DNA of 64,000 nucleotides from contig CM037871.1 of NCBI GenBank assembly GCA_021292105.1, forward strand, positions 37,501,854 to 37,565,853, written 5' to 3'. Of this stretch, positions 1 through 12,000 are shown one piece after another. A program made the position numbers and the translations under genes. The stretch comes from Anadara kagoshimensis. Its lineage: Eukaryota; Mollusca; Bivalvia; Arcoida; Arcidae. Position 1 is the stretch's first letter; each line of letters begins with the position of its first letter. A model generated the notes under the pieces. That model had not been told where the DNA came from. It saw only the letters and a program-made list of their open reading frames with translations, and searched no databases.

Positions 1-395
1 AGCACACTGCCCCGCCCATCCCCACCCCTCCCTGATACCGCAGGGAAAATCTACTGATACAGACTTGTGCATCTTGAGACACTGATCATGAATATATATG
101 GTTTTATAGTACAAAATAAAGTATAAATGGCAAAATTGATCATTATTGTTTTTAAGACCCCGCCCTCCTGCCCCTCCCCTAATGACCCCAAGGGCATTTT
201 ACCTCGGCCTCCGGGGAAGGAGATGGAGATCAACCTTCATGTGAAGTTTGGTTAAGATTGGACCAACGGTCTTCGAGAAATTGGTTGGACAAGTTCATGG
301 CCGGAAGAAGAAGAAAGGAGAATAATAATAATAATAATAATAATAAGAAACGGTGCAAAAACAATAAGTCGCCAAACTTTGTTTGGGCGCCTTAA
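1..395 (+). repeat. Interspersed repeat 3' end with AAT tail
   Basis: Begins at the window edge with C-rich, low-ORF sequence and runs to an imperfect (AAT)n tract at 319-347. It then has a short GTCGCC...GGGCG hairpin-like end (about 369-393). The layout suggests the 3' end of a LINE or a non-autonomous derivative. The family was not identified. Confidence 0.4.
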
Positions 396-882
396 TAATA
401 AAATAAGTCAAAATGAAAAGAAATGCAAATAATCATGTGTGAAAGATCATACATGTGTTGTGAAATGTTAGGTTTTAAGAACCCCCAAGTTAAATCTGAT
501 TTATGGTAACATTGTCTATTAATGTGAAATTGTAAAAATATTTTCCCATCTATTGTTATTATAACAGAACATTTTTATGTAGAAAGATTTTTATGTGGTA
601 AAATTTATCAAAATAAGTCCAGGTATATTGTTATTTGAATAAATGTGTTTTCCCTTAAATTTAACTAAAAAAAAAAAGAAAAACAGGATCTGTTATTTGA
701 TCTTGTGTATACTATTTTACACATATTTTTAATTCAATCTTCAATCTTTAAATTTTATTATTGTGTTACTCACTTTAAAAACTTTTTTTTCTGAATGATC
801 TAGTTTGTACATTTTTATCCATTAAATTCAATCATGATATGCATATACGAGTTGGATCAACATATCTTCTTTTAAATTTTTA

Positions 883-1040
883 TAAAACAATCATGGTTTT
901 TCCGAGTGATCTAATATTTTTTTTAAAACTTTTATACATTATTGAAATATATATTAAAAGGACTCTTGATAAAACAACCATGATTTTTCCGAGTGATCTA
1001 ATTTTTAAAAAAATTTCATACATCATTGAAATATAGATTA
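883..1040 (+). repeat. Direct duplication of about 88 bp
   Basis: The words ttttccgagtgatctaat and cattattgaaatata, the latter with a small change, recur 88 bp apart. A weaker third copy may lie at about 780-840. Confidence 0.65.
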
Positions 1041-1569
1041 AAATGTTTTAATTTTAGGACTGTGTCATCGGTGTGCGATTATCATATATAAGAGATAATA
1101 AAATCGATAAGACATGTTTCTATGTGAATTTATACAATGTCCATAAAAACAGTTGTTAACTTGGCGGAAAATCAGTGCCAGTTATCATTGGATTTAACCC
1201 ACGGTTTACAAAATATGCCCTTCTGTGAGGCATTTAAATTGGTCTTTCTATTCTACTAATTAATATACTTTGTTAACCGTGTACCAGTGTGTATAGACTC
1301 TGTCATCCACTCAATTAATTTTATTGTAATGTTTCAATATTTGTTTTAATCTTCAACTATTGCCTGTATCTAGGGGTTAATTTTAAGGCCAAGTTTTAAG
1401 TAGGTTTTTTGGGTATGATTCAAAGATGATACAATGCACAAGGAAATTACACATAAATTACTTATTTAAAGACTTGTACTACATATTATCTTTTTTGATA
1501 CAACTTACAAGAAACCGATATAATTTTCTTTATATATCTTTCAATGGTTTGCTCTTTTCAAATAAAATG

Positions 1570-1820
1570 TTGAAATTAAAATAGGAATATTTAAACATGA
1601 TTGAGATCACTATACACTGAAATGGTTAAGTACGAGTGTACCTAATGAGAATCAAATCTTTACATAAGGTTATCTCCCCTTATTAGAATAAATTAAAATT
1701 AAAACAGGAATATTTAAACATAATTGAGATCATTATATTCTTTGTTTCAACACTGTGAACTGGCTAAGTACGAGTGTACCTAATGAGAATCAAATCTTTA
1801 CACAAGGTTATCTCCCCTTA
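1570..1820 (+). repeat. Direct duplication of about 125-138 bp
   Basis: Two copies share ggaatatttaaaca (1584 and 1707) and a nearly identical 50-bp stretch containing aagtacgagtgtacctaatg. The spacing differs by a small insertion in the second copy. Confidence 0.75.
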
Positions 1821-4800
1821 TTTCCTCTCTTGCACTACATCACCCTTGATCAAGATTCAACTCCATGTATTGACTGATTTTACCATTTTTCCAATAAGAT
1901 CAATAGTTTTAAGTGTTCTTCAAGTTTATGGTCTCAGTTTATATATAATGAATGATATTTGGGCCTTTTTAATTGCCACAGTTTTGACTTAAACTATAAA
2001 TTTAGTATTTCCACAAATTTACAAAATGACATTAAAAATGGAATCACATGAAAAATTAACAAACAAAATAAGCAAAAATGAAAATGAAATTTAAAAAAAA
2101 ATTCTTTATCTGTTAAGGTAATGTAAAAATTAAAAACAAACATACTAATTCATGTAATGTTAAAGATTTATTTCACTATAATGTTTTTATATGCCCGGAT
2201 CAATTTTTTCTCCATTATGAAGCTTAACGAATTAACAAAAAATAGAATTTAAAAAAATATTTAGATAATAGATACAGTACATTGTTCAGATCAAACCCAA
2301 TATTGAAACTTCTTTGAAAACCAAATAAGAGGATAATCATACTCTAAAAAAAAATGCAAGAGTAAATTGTATATCAATGAAAGAACTTGATATGACAACC
2401 ATTATTGTTTAATAAATTCATAGAAAATCTCTGTAAATCAGAAGAATGCATTGATTACTTCACATAATGATGTGTATGATGTGTAAATTATATCAATAAT
2501 GTTAGGATTGAAGACCAGTGGTTTTTTTTAAATATTTTTAAATTAGTTATGTCCCCCAAACAAGTGGGGGGTGGGGACATATAGTGTTTCTGAATACTCT
2601 ATTTCTTCTGCAAACATTTTGTTTTCTTGAAAGCTGTGATACAGATCTTTATAAATCTTCATAGCTACAATCTTAAGGTAGAGAAGTTGTGCCAGTGAAC
2701 ATTAGCTATTTATATTTAGATCATGCACATTGTTTTGGATTTTCCAGTTTGGTTTCGCTTTGGGGACATTTTTTTAAATGACATGATAGTCACATCCCAT
2801 TGCAGTCATTAATTGTTATCATTTGTTTCTTTCATGGGTTCTGTCACAGTTTATAACCAAGTAATGTTTTTGATCTAAACAAGTGTCATACAACCCCAAT
2901 TAAAATCTTAATTTTCATACTGTAACCAGGAATGTCCAATTAAAAAAATCCTTAAAAACAAAACTTTATTTGAATTTAAACATGAAATTGAAATATTCTT
3001 TAAAATTTAAGCAAAAATGATGAAATAATAGAAATGGTTTTGGTTGGTCACTGTCTCCAATAACAGCCAGTTTAACAGTACAAGACTGATAATTTTTTAG
3101 AAGGACAGGTTGCGTTTTCAATAGTCTCCTACGGTACATATTGAATTTTATCAAGGCAAGGACTGGTTGAAAAATTTTACTCATTTTGAACATTGGATTG
3201 ACCAATTTCTAAATGTGACATATAGCGTGTTTGTACCTAAATTAAATCATATTTTATATTAAACTACCCTCTTATGTGACATACACATTCTGCTAATGAT
3301 CCCTATTGTTTCTGAAACTTAGGAATCTTAATCACAAGATGCATATATGTAATGTCCATCATTTTTTCTGTTATATCTATTTGTACATGCATTTGTAAAC
3401 ATTTTTCTGTAAATAATTTAGATATATAGATAAAACTGTATTATTCCCAATCCCAAGGTCAGCTGTTTTATGGGTAGAGTTTAAATAATTAATTATTAGA
3501 CACAGAGATATTACCCTAGCCATATAATTTTTGTACCACACTCCGATTGTTCGAGGTAGACATAATAATTGATTCCTAATCTGGTTATATCATTTTTTCA
3601 AAAACATTTTATTGTTAAAGTTTGGTATCAAATGTATCAAAGGTAATTGATTTTTAAAATTCTGTAAAATATTCCTCCATCTGATCCTAGATTCAAGATT
3701 CTTCATTACACCCTGGACGGTGGAGGTGGTATTAGAGGTTAAACTGTACAACATATATCTATATGTATACAATGGCAGTACACATATTACAAAATTATAA
3801 TACAAGGATATGATTTACAATAATTATTCAATATAATAAGATACAAATAGATAAACACAAGTTATAGACAGAATAACCAATATAAAATTGATATTTAAGT
3901 ATAAACTGTATATTTTAGACCCTTTTTTAAAGAAATTTGCAAAGGATTTTCTATTTTATCTGGACTGGTCATTAACATTTGTAATTTTAGAGAATTGGGG
4001 AATCTCCGATTTGTCAAATGCATGTCATAACATAGTTCAGTGGTTTTCTGTGGTAAAATGTATTTTTTTTCACATAAAGTATTGTTTTTTATTATTTTAA
4101 ATAAACTAATTGAAAATGTAAGATAAAAATATCATATATACAGTGTGTATATAATATGTATTATTCTCTTTTGTTAAAAAAAGACTGAACTGACGGTATA
4201 TTGACCCTAATGCTAATGTTGTTGGGTAACATTTACTTCAAGATATAATGTTTAGTTCTTCAACCAGTCAAAATATGTGATTTTGACCTTTGACCCTCAT
4301 TAAGTGCACAAGCTTATTTTCTATAAATTTAACTATTTTTATGTCGGAGTGTAAAGTAAAATAAAATGACATTCCAATGATAGCCTGTGTGGACACCTTC
4401 ACAACCATGTACAATGAATCCGTGGCTATAAGTATATATTCTTGTCAATCCCCCAAATAAAAATATGAAATGTTTATTTTCTAGAGGCTTTGCATTGAAT
4501 ATACACCTTGATGTGCAGCAAAGCTAGTAGATTGTTGCATGATTAATACCTGTCTCCCTAGAATAGTATTCACGTTAAGATGTAAAGATTTTTCTTTTTT
4601 TATTTAAAAAATCAGATCTTCCATCTTTATGATATGCAGGCAGATTCTGTCATTATGATATGCAGGCATCAATAAAATTGTTGATCAATCAATCGGAAAT
4701 GTCATACGTTTCTTGTAAAGTTTTAATGTGCATAAATTTACTATGATACAATAGTTTATGGTGGCTAATTTGTTTAGTCCTGTTTGTTGGTTACGATATA

Positions 4801-5089
4801 GATAAACATTTCAAGGTGCATGCACACCTATATACTTAAAATCTATCATTACCTTTTATGATAAAGTAATTATACAGGTATAAAAAATTAAAAATGAACA
4901 AAGACATTTCGTATATTTTCAAATTATATTTTTTTCACAGCTGATTGCCTAAAGTTATAAATCAATGAATATACATATACATAGATATATATAGGTTGAA
5001 ATTACATAAACAGTAAACAGAAGCCATGTTAGGGATGAACAAGACTAGTTCCCTATAATCAATTTTCCCAGGGTTGGGGATATAAATTA

Positions 5090-5352
5090 GGTGTCTTCAG
5101 TGCTATGTAAAGGGATGGGTGGGGTGTCTTCAGTGCTTTGAAAAGGGAGGGGTGGGGTGTCTTCAGTGCTATGTAAAGGGAGGAGTGAGATGTCTTCAGT
5201 GCTATGTAAAGGGAGGGGCAATGTGTCTTCAGTGCTATGTAAAGGGAGGGGTGGGGTGTCTTCAGTGCTATGTAAAGGGAGGGGCAATGTGTCTTCAGTG
5301 CTATGTAAAGGGAGGGGCGAGGTGTCTTCAGTGCTATGTAAAGGGAAGGGTG
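5090..5352 (+). repeat. 33-bp minisatellite, about 8 copies
   Basis: Units begin gtgtcttcagtgctatgtaa and continue with a G-rich half. Because 33 is a multiple of three and the unit lacks stops in some frames, long repetitive ORFs appear on both strands. These are artefacts of the repeat. Confidence 0.93.
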
Positions 5353-5830
5353 CACAAAATAGATTTCTTATATTTCAACATGATTACTATGTTTGTATGA
5401 ACGAGTGTCCAGAGGTTGTGGTTGAAATAGTCGGAACATTTCAACATTATTCAGTGCCATGTTTTTTTATGAACAAATGCCCCAGGGTTGTGCATAACAT
5501 AGGTTTCCATATATTTTAACATGATCATTTAACAATGCTTTGTTTTTATGAGTAAGTGTCCAGAGGTTTTGGATAAAATAGATTTCCCTATATTTTACCA
5601 TCAGTGCTATGTTTTTCATGAGCAGATGTCAAGAAGTAAGTGTTCTTATATTTCAACATCAATGCTATGTTTAATGAATGAGTTTCCTGAGATTGTGATT
5701 AAAATGTTTTCCCTATATCAACATCAATGCTATGGGTTTTTTTAATGCTTTTCCTGATGTATCAAATGCTAAATTTTTGTGACCAAGTGTCCCAGAGTTG
5801 TGGATAAAATATAATTCCTGTGTTTTCTTC
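5353..5830 (+). repeat. Old degenerate tandem repeat, about 60-75 bp unit
   Basis: Recurring words (atttcaacat, tgctatgttt, gaacgagtgtccagaggttg and variants, ataaaatag) appear in the same order about six or seven times with much divergence. The young 33-bp array sits next to it and shares cagtgctatgt. Confidence 0.6.
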
Positions 5831-8702
5831 CCTCTTTTGCTATGAGGTATAACCATGGCCAAAAAATTAATTTACATGTATATCACATTCAATATAAAAC
5901 CAGTAAAAATGTCTACCATTACCAATAAATATTTAATCATTTCTATTTTTAATCAGTAATATGTAAATTAGATTTTGAGAAGAGAATTGTGCAAATTTAC
6001 AAAACCCATGTAAGTAAGTTGTCATTAATAAAATATGTTTTATAAAACTTTAATACAAATATTTAACATATATAAAATGTTTGCCTTATGTATAAATTAC
6101 TTATTTTTTCATATAAAAACCCCCACAACCTTGTGTGACCTTGAGGTGTAAACAGTAAAATTTAAATTCAAACTGTAAAGATTTAAATATTGGTTTAATT
6201 GGTTTCATTATTGTCACTACTGAAACAAGAAACTAGTTTTTGTACTTTAAACTACTGTGAACAAATACTAGTTTTAAGATCAGAAAGGTTTCATTATTTT
6301 GAGGATTAGTAAATTTACTTGATTCTTACAAACTAATATATAAATATATATGAAAGGATTAGTTATATGGTGACAGTTTTTTTACCAACCTTGAGTAAAC
6401 TAGAGACATTTACTTTGATCTCATTTTAATGATTAATTTTCGAAGCTCCTGTAAGGAAGAAACACCTGAAAAAAATCTACCGGTACTTCCTTGCTGAGTC
6501 CCACAGTTGAGGATCTAACCCGACACTCCAGTTAATTCCAGGCTGAGTCCCACCGCTGAGGATCAAACCCCACACTCTCTTTTGAACAGCAAACGTTTTA
6601 CCACAAAGTAAAAGTAAAAAGATCTGGGCTGGGTGACGCAAAATTATCTTGGATGTTAGGAATACTTACCAGTAACGCCTATATATTATACAGGTGTTAA
6701 TTATTCTGTATAACTGTTATTAGATAGCTTTGAGTTGCCCAGTTCTTGATCAAAAGTCTGGTAGTAAACCACCCATTTATACCTTATACATGTACATAAA
6801 ATGCTGCAACACCAGAACTAGCTCAACCTAGCTATACTTGATTGCAGATATAGCTTAGATCCTTAGTTTCTCAGACAATTTTATTGATTTTTAACCTCCA
6901 ATTTTTCAATTTGTATAAAATCAAAATTATGAATGCCCTGAGCATATTTCAAGCCCACTACTATGTACTGATCAACAACTATCATCATGATCTCTGCTTC
7001 GTTAAAAGCTGGTAAAACCTTGTATATCGTAAATAGGCTTATGAATTTAATGATCTTATAAGACTGTACATGTATATATTGTTGTAACCACGGCAATGTT
7101 AATCTGTCAATCAATTCATGTACCACTATATGATATTTACAAATGCTGATAATTATTTGGACTAAAAAACTTTTTGAGAAATTTTAAACAAACAAACAAC
7201 ACAACTTACTTTTTGAATCAATAATGACAATATAGCTATTAAAATTGATAAAAAATAACTCATATTTAACTTAATGGTTTTTAAATTGAAACGATGCAGA
7301 GAATTGTGGTCTGCCTGCCACTTGACTATTATACTCTTCAATTTTTTTAATACAGTTAGATCATTGATACTATTAAAGTTTGTGTTTGTCCTTAAAACCA
7401 ATATATACAGTTCACTTGTCCTCATATAAATTACTGGTACATACAGTGAACTACTATGATTTCTAAAAATTCTTTGTAAAGACATTTGTGAAACAAACAA
7501 GGAGTCTAGGGAAAATATTTTGATTGATCTAAAATTATCTAACCTTAAATTTGAATTATTTCCCTTTATTTTTCAGTTTCTAAATCTATAGTACATTCTG
7601 TATCTGTATATATGTATATACGTTGATGGATCTAATTCTGGATATTTGATCAACAGTAGAGAGAGCTTACTAGTATTTTCTTAAAACTTTTTGTTTTAAA
7701 CGAACAGAAATTGTTGTAGGGTAATTTGGATTTGACCATTCTGAAATGTTACTTATGCAAACAAATAAATACTGGCTCATTATAAATTCATTTCTCAGTT
7801 AATCATAACTGGATCTTATATTTTATTGACCACAATAATAATATTTTAAGCAGATAAAGAGATTTCAGTTTTTTTTTCTGTGGACATGAATAGGATTTAT
7901 ATTAGGAGGCATTTATTGGGAGCATGTTCATAGTTTTACATTACTCATATGTATTTAACAATGGAACATGGCTGCTTATATTCATCTAAAATATATTGAT
8001 TTTTTTTTTACTTTCCAAAAGAATATTAAAAATGTTTCAAAAATAAAATATATACAACAACTCATAATGTTAGGAGATATTGTGTACATCAGAATAATCC
8101 TAGTTGTCATGGGAACCATATCTGTATAGCAAGCATCTGGCCTATAAAGCAATTTGTACTGCATGTATTTAATCCTAATGCAAATGAAGATTTTTAATCC
8201 TTAATATAAGAAATAGGTACAAATAGGTCCAACTCATCAGTTGTCTGTTTGCATAATGGTTCCTTATCTACCAATCTGAACAGTTTAGACCATATTTTCT
8301 TTTACGCAAAAAATCACTAGAAGATATTTCATTTTTGCCGATCCCCAAGTTCCGCATCTAAGTCTTGGTTATGAATTTCTATTTCGATATTCTATAATTC
8401 TAGCCACCCTCACACAAACACACATGATTAGCCAACCACACCTTTAGTCGAATTCAAATAAGTGCACACTGCACATATAATTATGTTGTTGTATTTGTTG
8501 CCCAATGAAAGTCTTTTTAGCTTGCCTGTACAATGAAAAGAGAGCCTGTATCCTTCTCCTGGCTTAGTATCATCAACATCTATTGTCAAAGTTGTTTGAT
8601 GGATTACATGTGCATGTATTCTTGTAACAACTACATATGTATTATAAGGAAACTGTTTTTTTATTAAAATGTGAATGATGTTTTTATTTTTTATCATTTC
8701 AG

Positions 8703-9046
8703 ACTTTCATTGCTATAGCTCCAAGTTTTAACACCTTAACCATCTACCGTTTCCATGCTTCTAAAGCATTATTTTGTCTAGCTCCATGGAATCCAGTCAG
8801 AAAGTTAGCTGTCTATATTGCCACCAATCAATTTTTTGATCTGTGTGTCATTTTAACTATTCTTGCCAACTGTGTCTTTATGACCATGCCTGGTTCTGAG
8901 GTAGCAGAAAAAGCAGAATATGTCTTTCTAGCCATTTATACAGTAGAAGCCATGGTCAAAATGACTGCAAGAGGATTTATACTAAACCAGTTTACGTATC
9001 TAAGGGATCCGTGGAGTTGGTTAGATTTTGTTGTCATAGTTTCGGC
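8703..9046 (+). CDS. NaV2: NaV2 exon: DI pre-S1 to S3
   Basis: First recognisable exon. It starts in phase 0 after a ttatcatttcag acceptor with residues TFIAIAPSF, the place where TFIV begins in other NaV channels. It runs through S1 and S2 and ends in S3 ([13 protein letters not shown]). The donor is gtaagt at 9047 and the last codon is split after two bases. Confidence 0.95.
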
Positions 9047-12000
9047 GTAAGTATATTAATATTATGTATTCTTCAACTGGTCACTGTTCTTAGTTAAGCA
9101 AGTGAGCTTTGCTTTTCTTTTGGTATTTTAATTGAGGTATCGCTGACCATGCCCACAATGTTCCAACAAAGGTCTGGCATGCTTGAATAACACGCAAAAA
9201 GAATGAAAACTTGGCCTGAATTGTGCAGTTTAATGACGTCACTGACACAAGTATGTCATTAGTTGCCGTGACGCTTTTTTGATACCGTGATGGCGGCCAG
9301 TGTCAGAACATTGTGGGCGTGGCCGGTGATACGTCAATTTTTAGTATTTAATAAATTACCCATAATTGTTTCCTGTCATTCAGTCTTAAAATGGCAGATT
9401 AAACTGTTGTAATACCACCTGAAAATGGACAAGAGTAATGAAGTTTTTATATCCCAGTCAAGATTCTTTCACTTATTTTGAGACGGTCAATTCAGAGATG
9501 GTCAAGAAGTTCTTGAAAAAGACAAACTGACCAACAGCAAGCAAATTGCTAAACTTTCTCACACTAGGATTTGTAATTACAGGATTTAGACCACTTGGCC
9601 ACCATGACCCCTATTTAAAAGCAGAGGTGCTGATTTTGATTAAATATTACATTTAACAAAATATAAAAATGGAAAAAGTAGGTAATTTTAGAACATGTAA
9701 GAACAGTAAAAAAATAGTCTAGAATCATACAATTACTGTCTTTATTGTTGGAGATATATATCTAGATAGTCATGATGATGTCTATACTCAGACATTAGTG
9801 TCCCATAATTCATCACAGGAAGTTGCTTTATAGCAGTTCAAATAAACAGTTGTAATGTATAAGAAATTATTAGAACTCCAATAACTGAATTTCATTATCT
9901 TGAAAACCATAGATAACTGGTAGTGATTGTTTTGTCCCAGCTGGGTTTTTTTAAAATTAGAAAACTTGAACTCATAATCAAAATTCAAATTGCTGCCGGT
10001 ACCTAAACATTATTGATGTGTCATACTATATCTTTATTATTATATTACATCTATTTTTATTTTATAACAAACAGTTATATAACAGAGCTAATCAACCTAA
10101 TGCAATTAGGAGGCAGTGTTAACTTACAAGCACTCAGAACATTCAGAGTGTTTCGAGCCTTAAAAACCATTGCTATTGTTCCAGGTAAGCTTAACCAGAG
10201 ATGAACACACATGCAGACATATACATAAACTGTATTCATTTCAGCAAATTTTACTGGGTGTGAGCCTTGTTTTACATTTGCATCAGACACCTGAAAACTT
10301 TTTAGATTACATTGTTTGAAAAGGTTTTGTATCTGTAATAGCTCCCTATTTATTATCTTTCAAAGCAAACATCCTTGTAGGGATTATTTTGATGATTGTA
10401 TTATAATTTCAATTTCTTATAATTCTAGCATGATGAAAAATATTTTGTCTTACTCAAATTAGTAAGCATTTCACCATACTCACAACCTTTTTTAACTTGA
10501 ATGTACAATATATTCAAGAACCTTTGTCATATCCAGTATAAACATCAAATTTTGGTTAAAAAATTTTTGATGAACAAATAGGTATTTAATTATTTTTTCT
10601 TTTCCTCTTTCTTTTCCGCTTGTCATATTTTGTTGTTGTAATTTTGATATAAAGATAAAACAAATTTATTACAATAGAACTCTTTTTAAATTTCAGGACT
10701 AAAAACTATAGTTGGTGCTCTAATACGAGCTTTCAAACTTCTGTTTGAGGTGATCATCCTGATTTCCTTCTGTTTGATGATATTTTCCTTGTTTGGTATG
10801 CAGTTTTTTGTTGGTATCTTGAGGAACAAATGCGTCGCCACACCACCAGAATATAATTCTACAGTTTCTCTAAGTGCTGACGCTCAATATGACGCCTGGG
10901 TTAAAAACACATGTAAGTATGCTTCTAAACCTAGTTTTCTTGAATTTAACATATATATATTAACGTGTCAATTGATGAGAACTACTTTTTCAAAACACTT
11001 CAGTTTTAGTGAGACGTTGAGATGGTTTTACATACCCTTCTTACTGTGTTATGTTAGTGACTAATTAAGTTAAGTTCAATTTGCAACAAGCAATTAGACA
11101 CCCCAAGCAGGGCTGTAATGCACTATTTTGGTACTAGGTCAGAGACACATGGACTTTGCTAAATTAGCACCATTTATGATTTAATAACATTTTCAGAAAA
11201 AATTGATGTGAAAATAATGAGAAGAACTAATTTTGTACAATGTATTTAAACCAAATGCTGGATTTTGTTATATGCAAGTTGTTTTATCATTGAACTCTGG
11301 GGCATTTTCTATCTCAGTAGCTACAGCCATCTGTATGCACCTTCAGTCAAACCTGTCTATAAAGATGACACATGGAAAACAGTTTGTGATTGATGAGATT
11401 TATATACAGGTCTGAACAAGACATGGATATTTGTATAGAAATTGGGTTAATCTTCCTTGTCCTAAATATAAATGAGTAATTTGACTGAATTTTAGCCAAT
11501 ATAAAAATGCACAATTTCACTCATTCTTGTTATATATTTTATTACCACAGCTAACTGGCACATGGGAGATGAAGATTACACATTATGTGGGAATTCTTCA
11601 GGATCAGGGTATGTTTATTATCAGTTAATTGTTATGACTTTTTAATTGCTGCACTAGCAAGTATATTTATTTTAACTTAAAAAATAACTTATGATTGACT
11701 GACAAATACCTGTGTTTACATTTCTGGTAGCTAAAATCATCATTAGCTACTAATTTCTGAGATATTCTTTCAAAAGGTAACCTGTCTTAGCAAATTTTAA
11801 ATTCTTTCAAAAAGTAACCTGTCTTAGCAAATTTTAAATTCTTTCAAAAAGTAACCTGTCTTAGCAAATTTAAAAAAAAAAACAACTTTAAAAAGACTGT
11901 ATTTTCACAAATTTGTGAAATTTGAATAATTTTATATTTGTTAGAACCTAGAAATACTCCCTTTTAAATGTTAATTTTAGTTTTTTGTATCTTAACATTA

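Larger units (their letters stand above)
396..8702 (+). other. Upstream intron or intergenic DNA of NaV2
   Basis: No exon with NaV N-terminal motifs (for example a DPYY-type sequence before TFI) was recognised on the + strand. The region is AT-rich with duplications (883-1040, 1570-1820), a minisatellite (5090-5352), an old degenerate repeat (5353-5830) and repeat fragments near 2548-2600 and 6480-6660. It is either a long intron upstream of the first recognised exon or partly promoter-side DNA. Confidence 0.45.

Noticed and set aside
3888-4100. ORF with ILDPFLKKFAKDF as a possible NaV N-terminal exon
   Set aside because: It superficially resembles the DPYY..KK segment but has no suitable donor, no upstream NaV motifs, and the wrong context for the phase-0 join to TFIAIAPSF.
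5059-5400. Repetitive ORFs on both strands (SLYIALKTPHP-type and CLQCYVKGG-type repeats)
   Set aside because: They follow exactly the 33-bp tandem repeat, whose length is a multiple of three. There is no start context, domain or splice structure.
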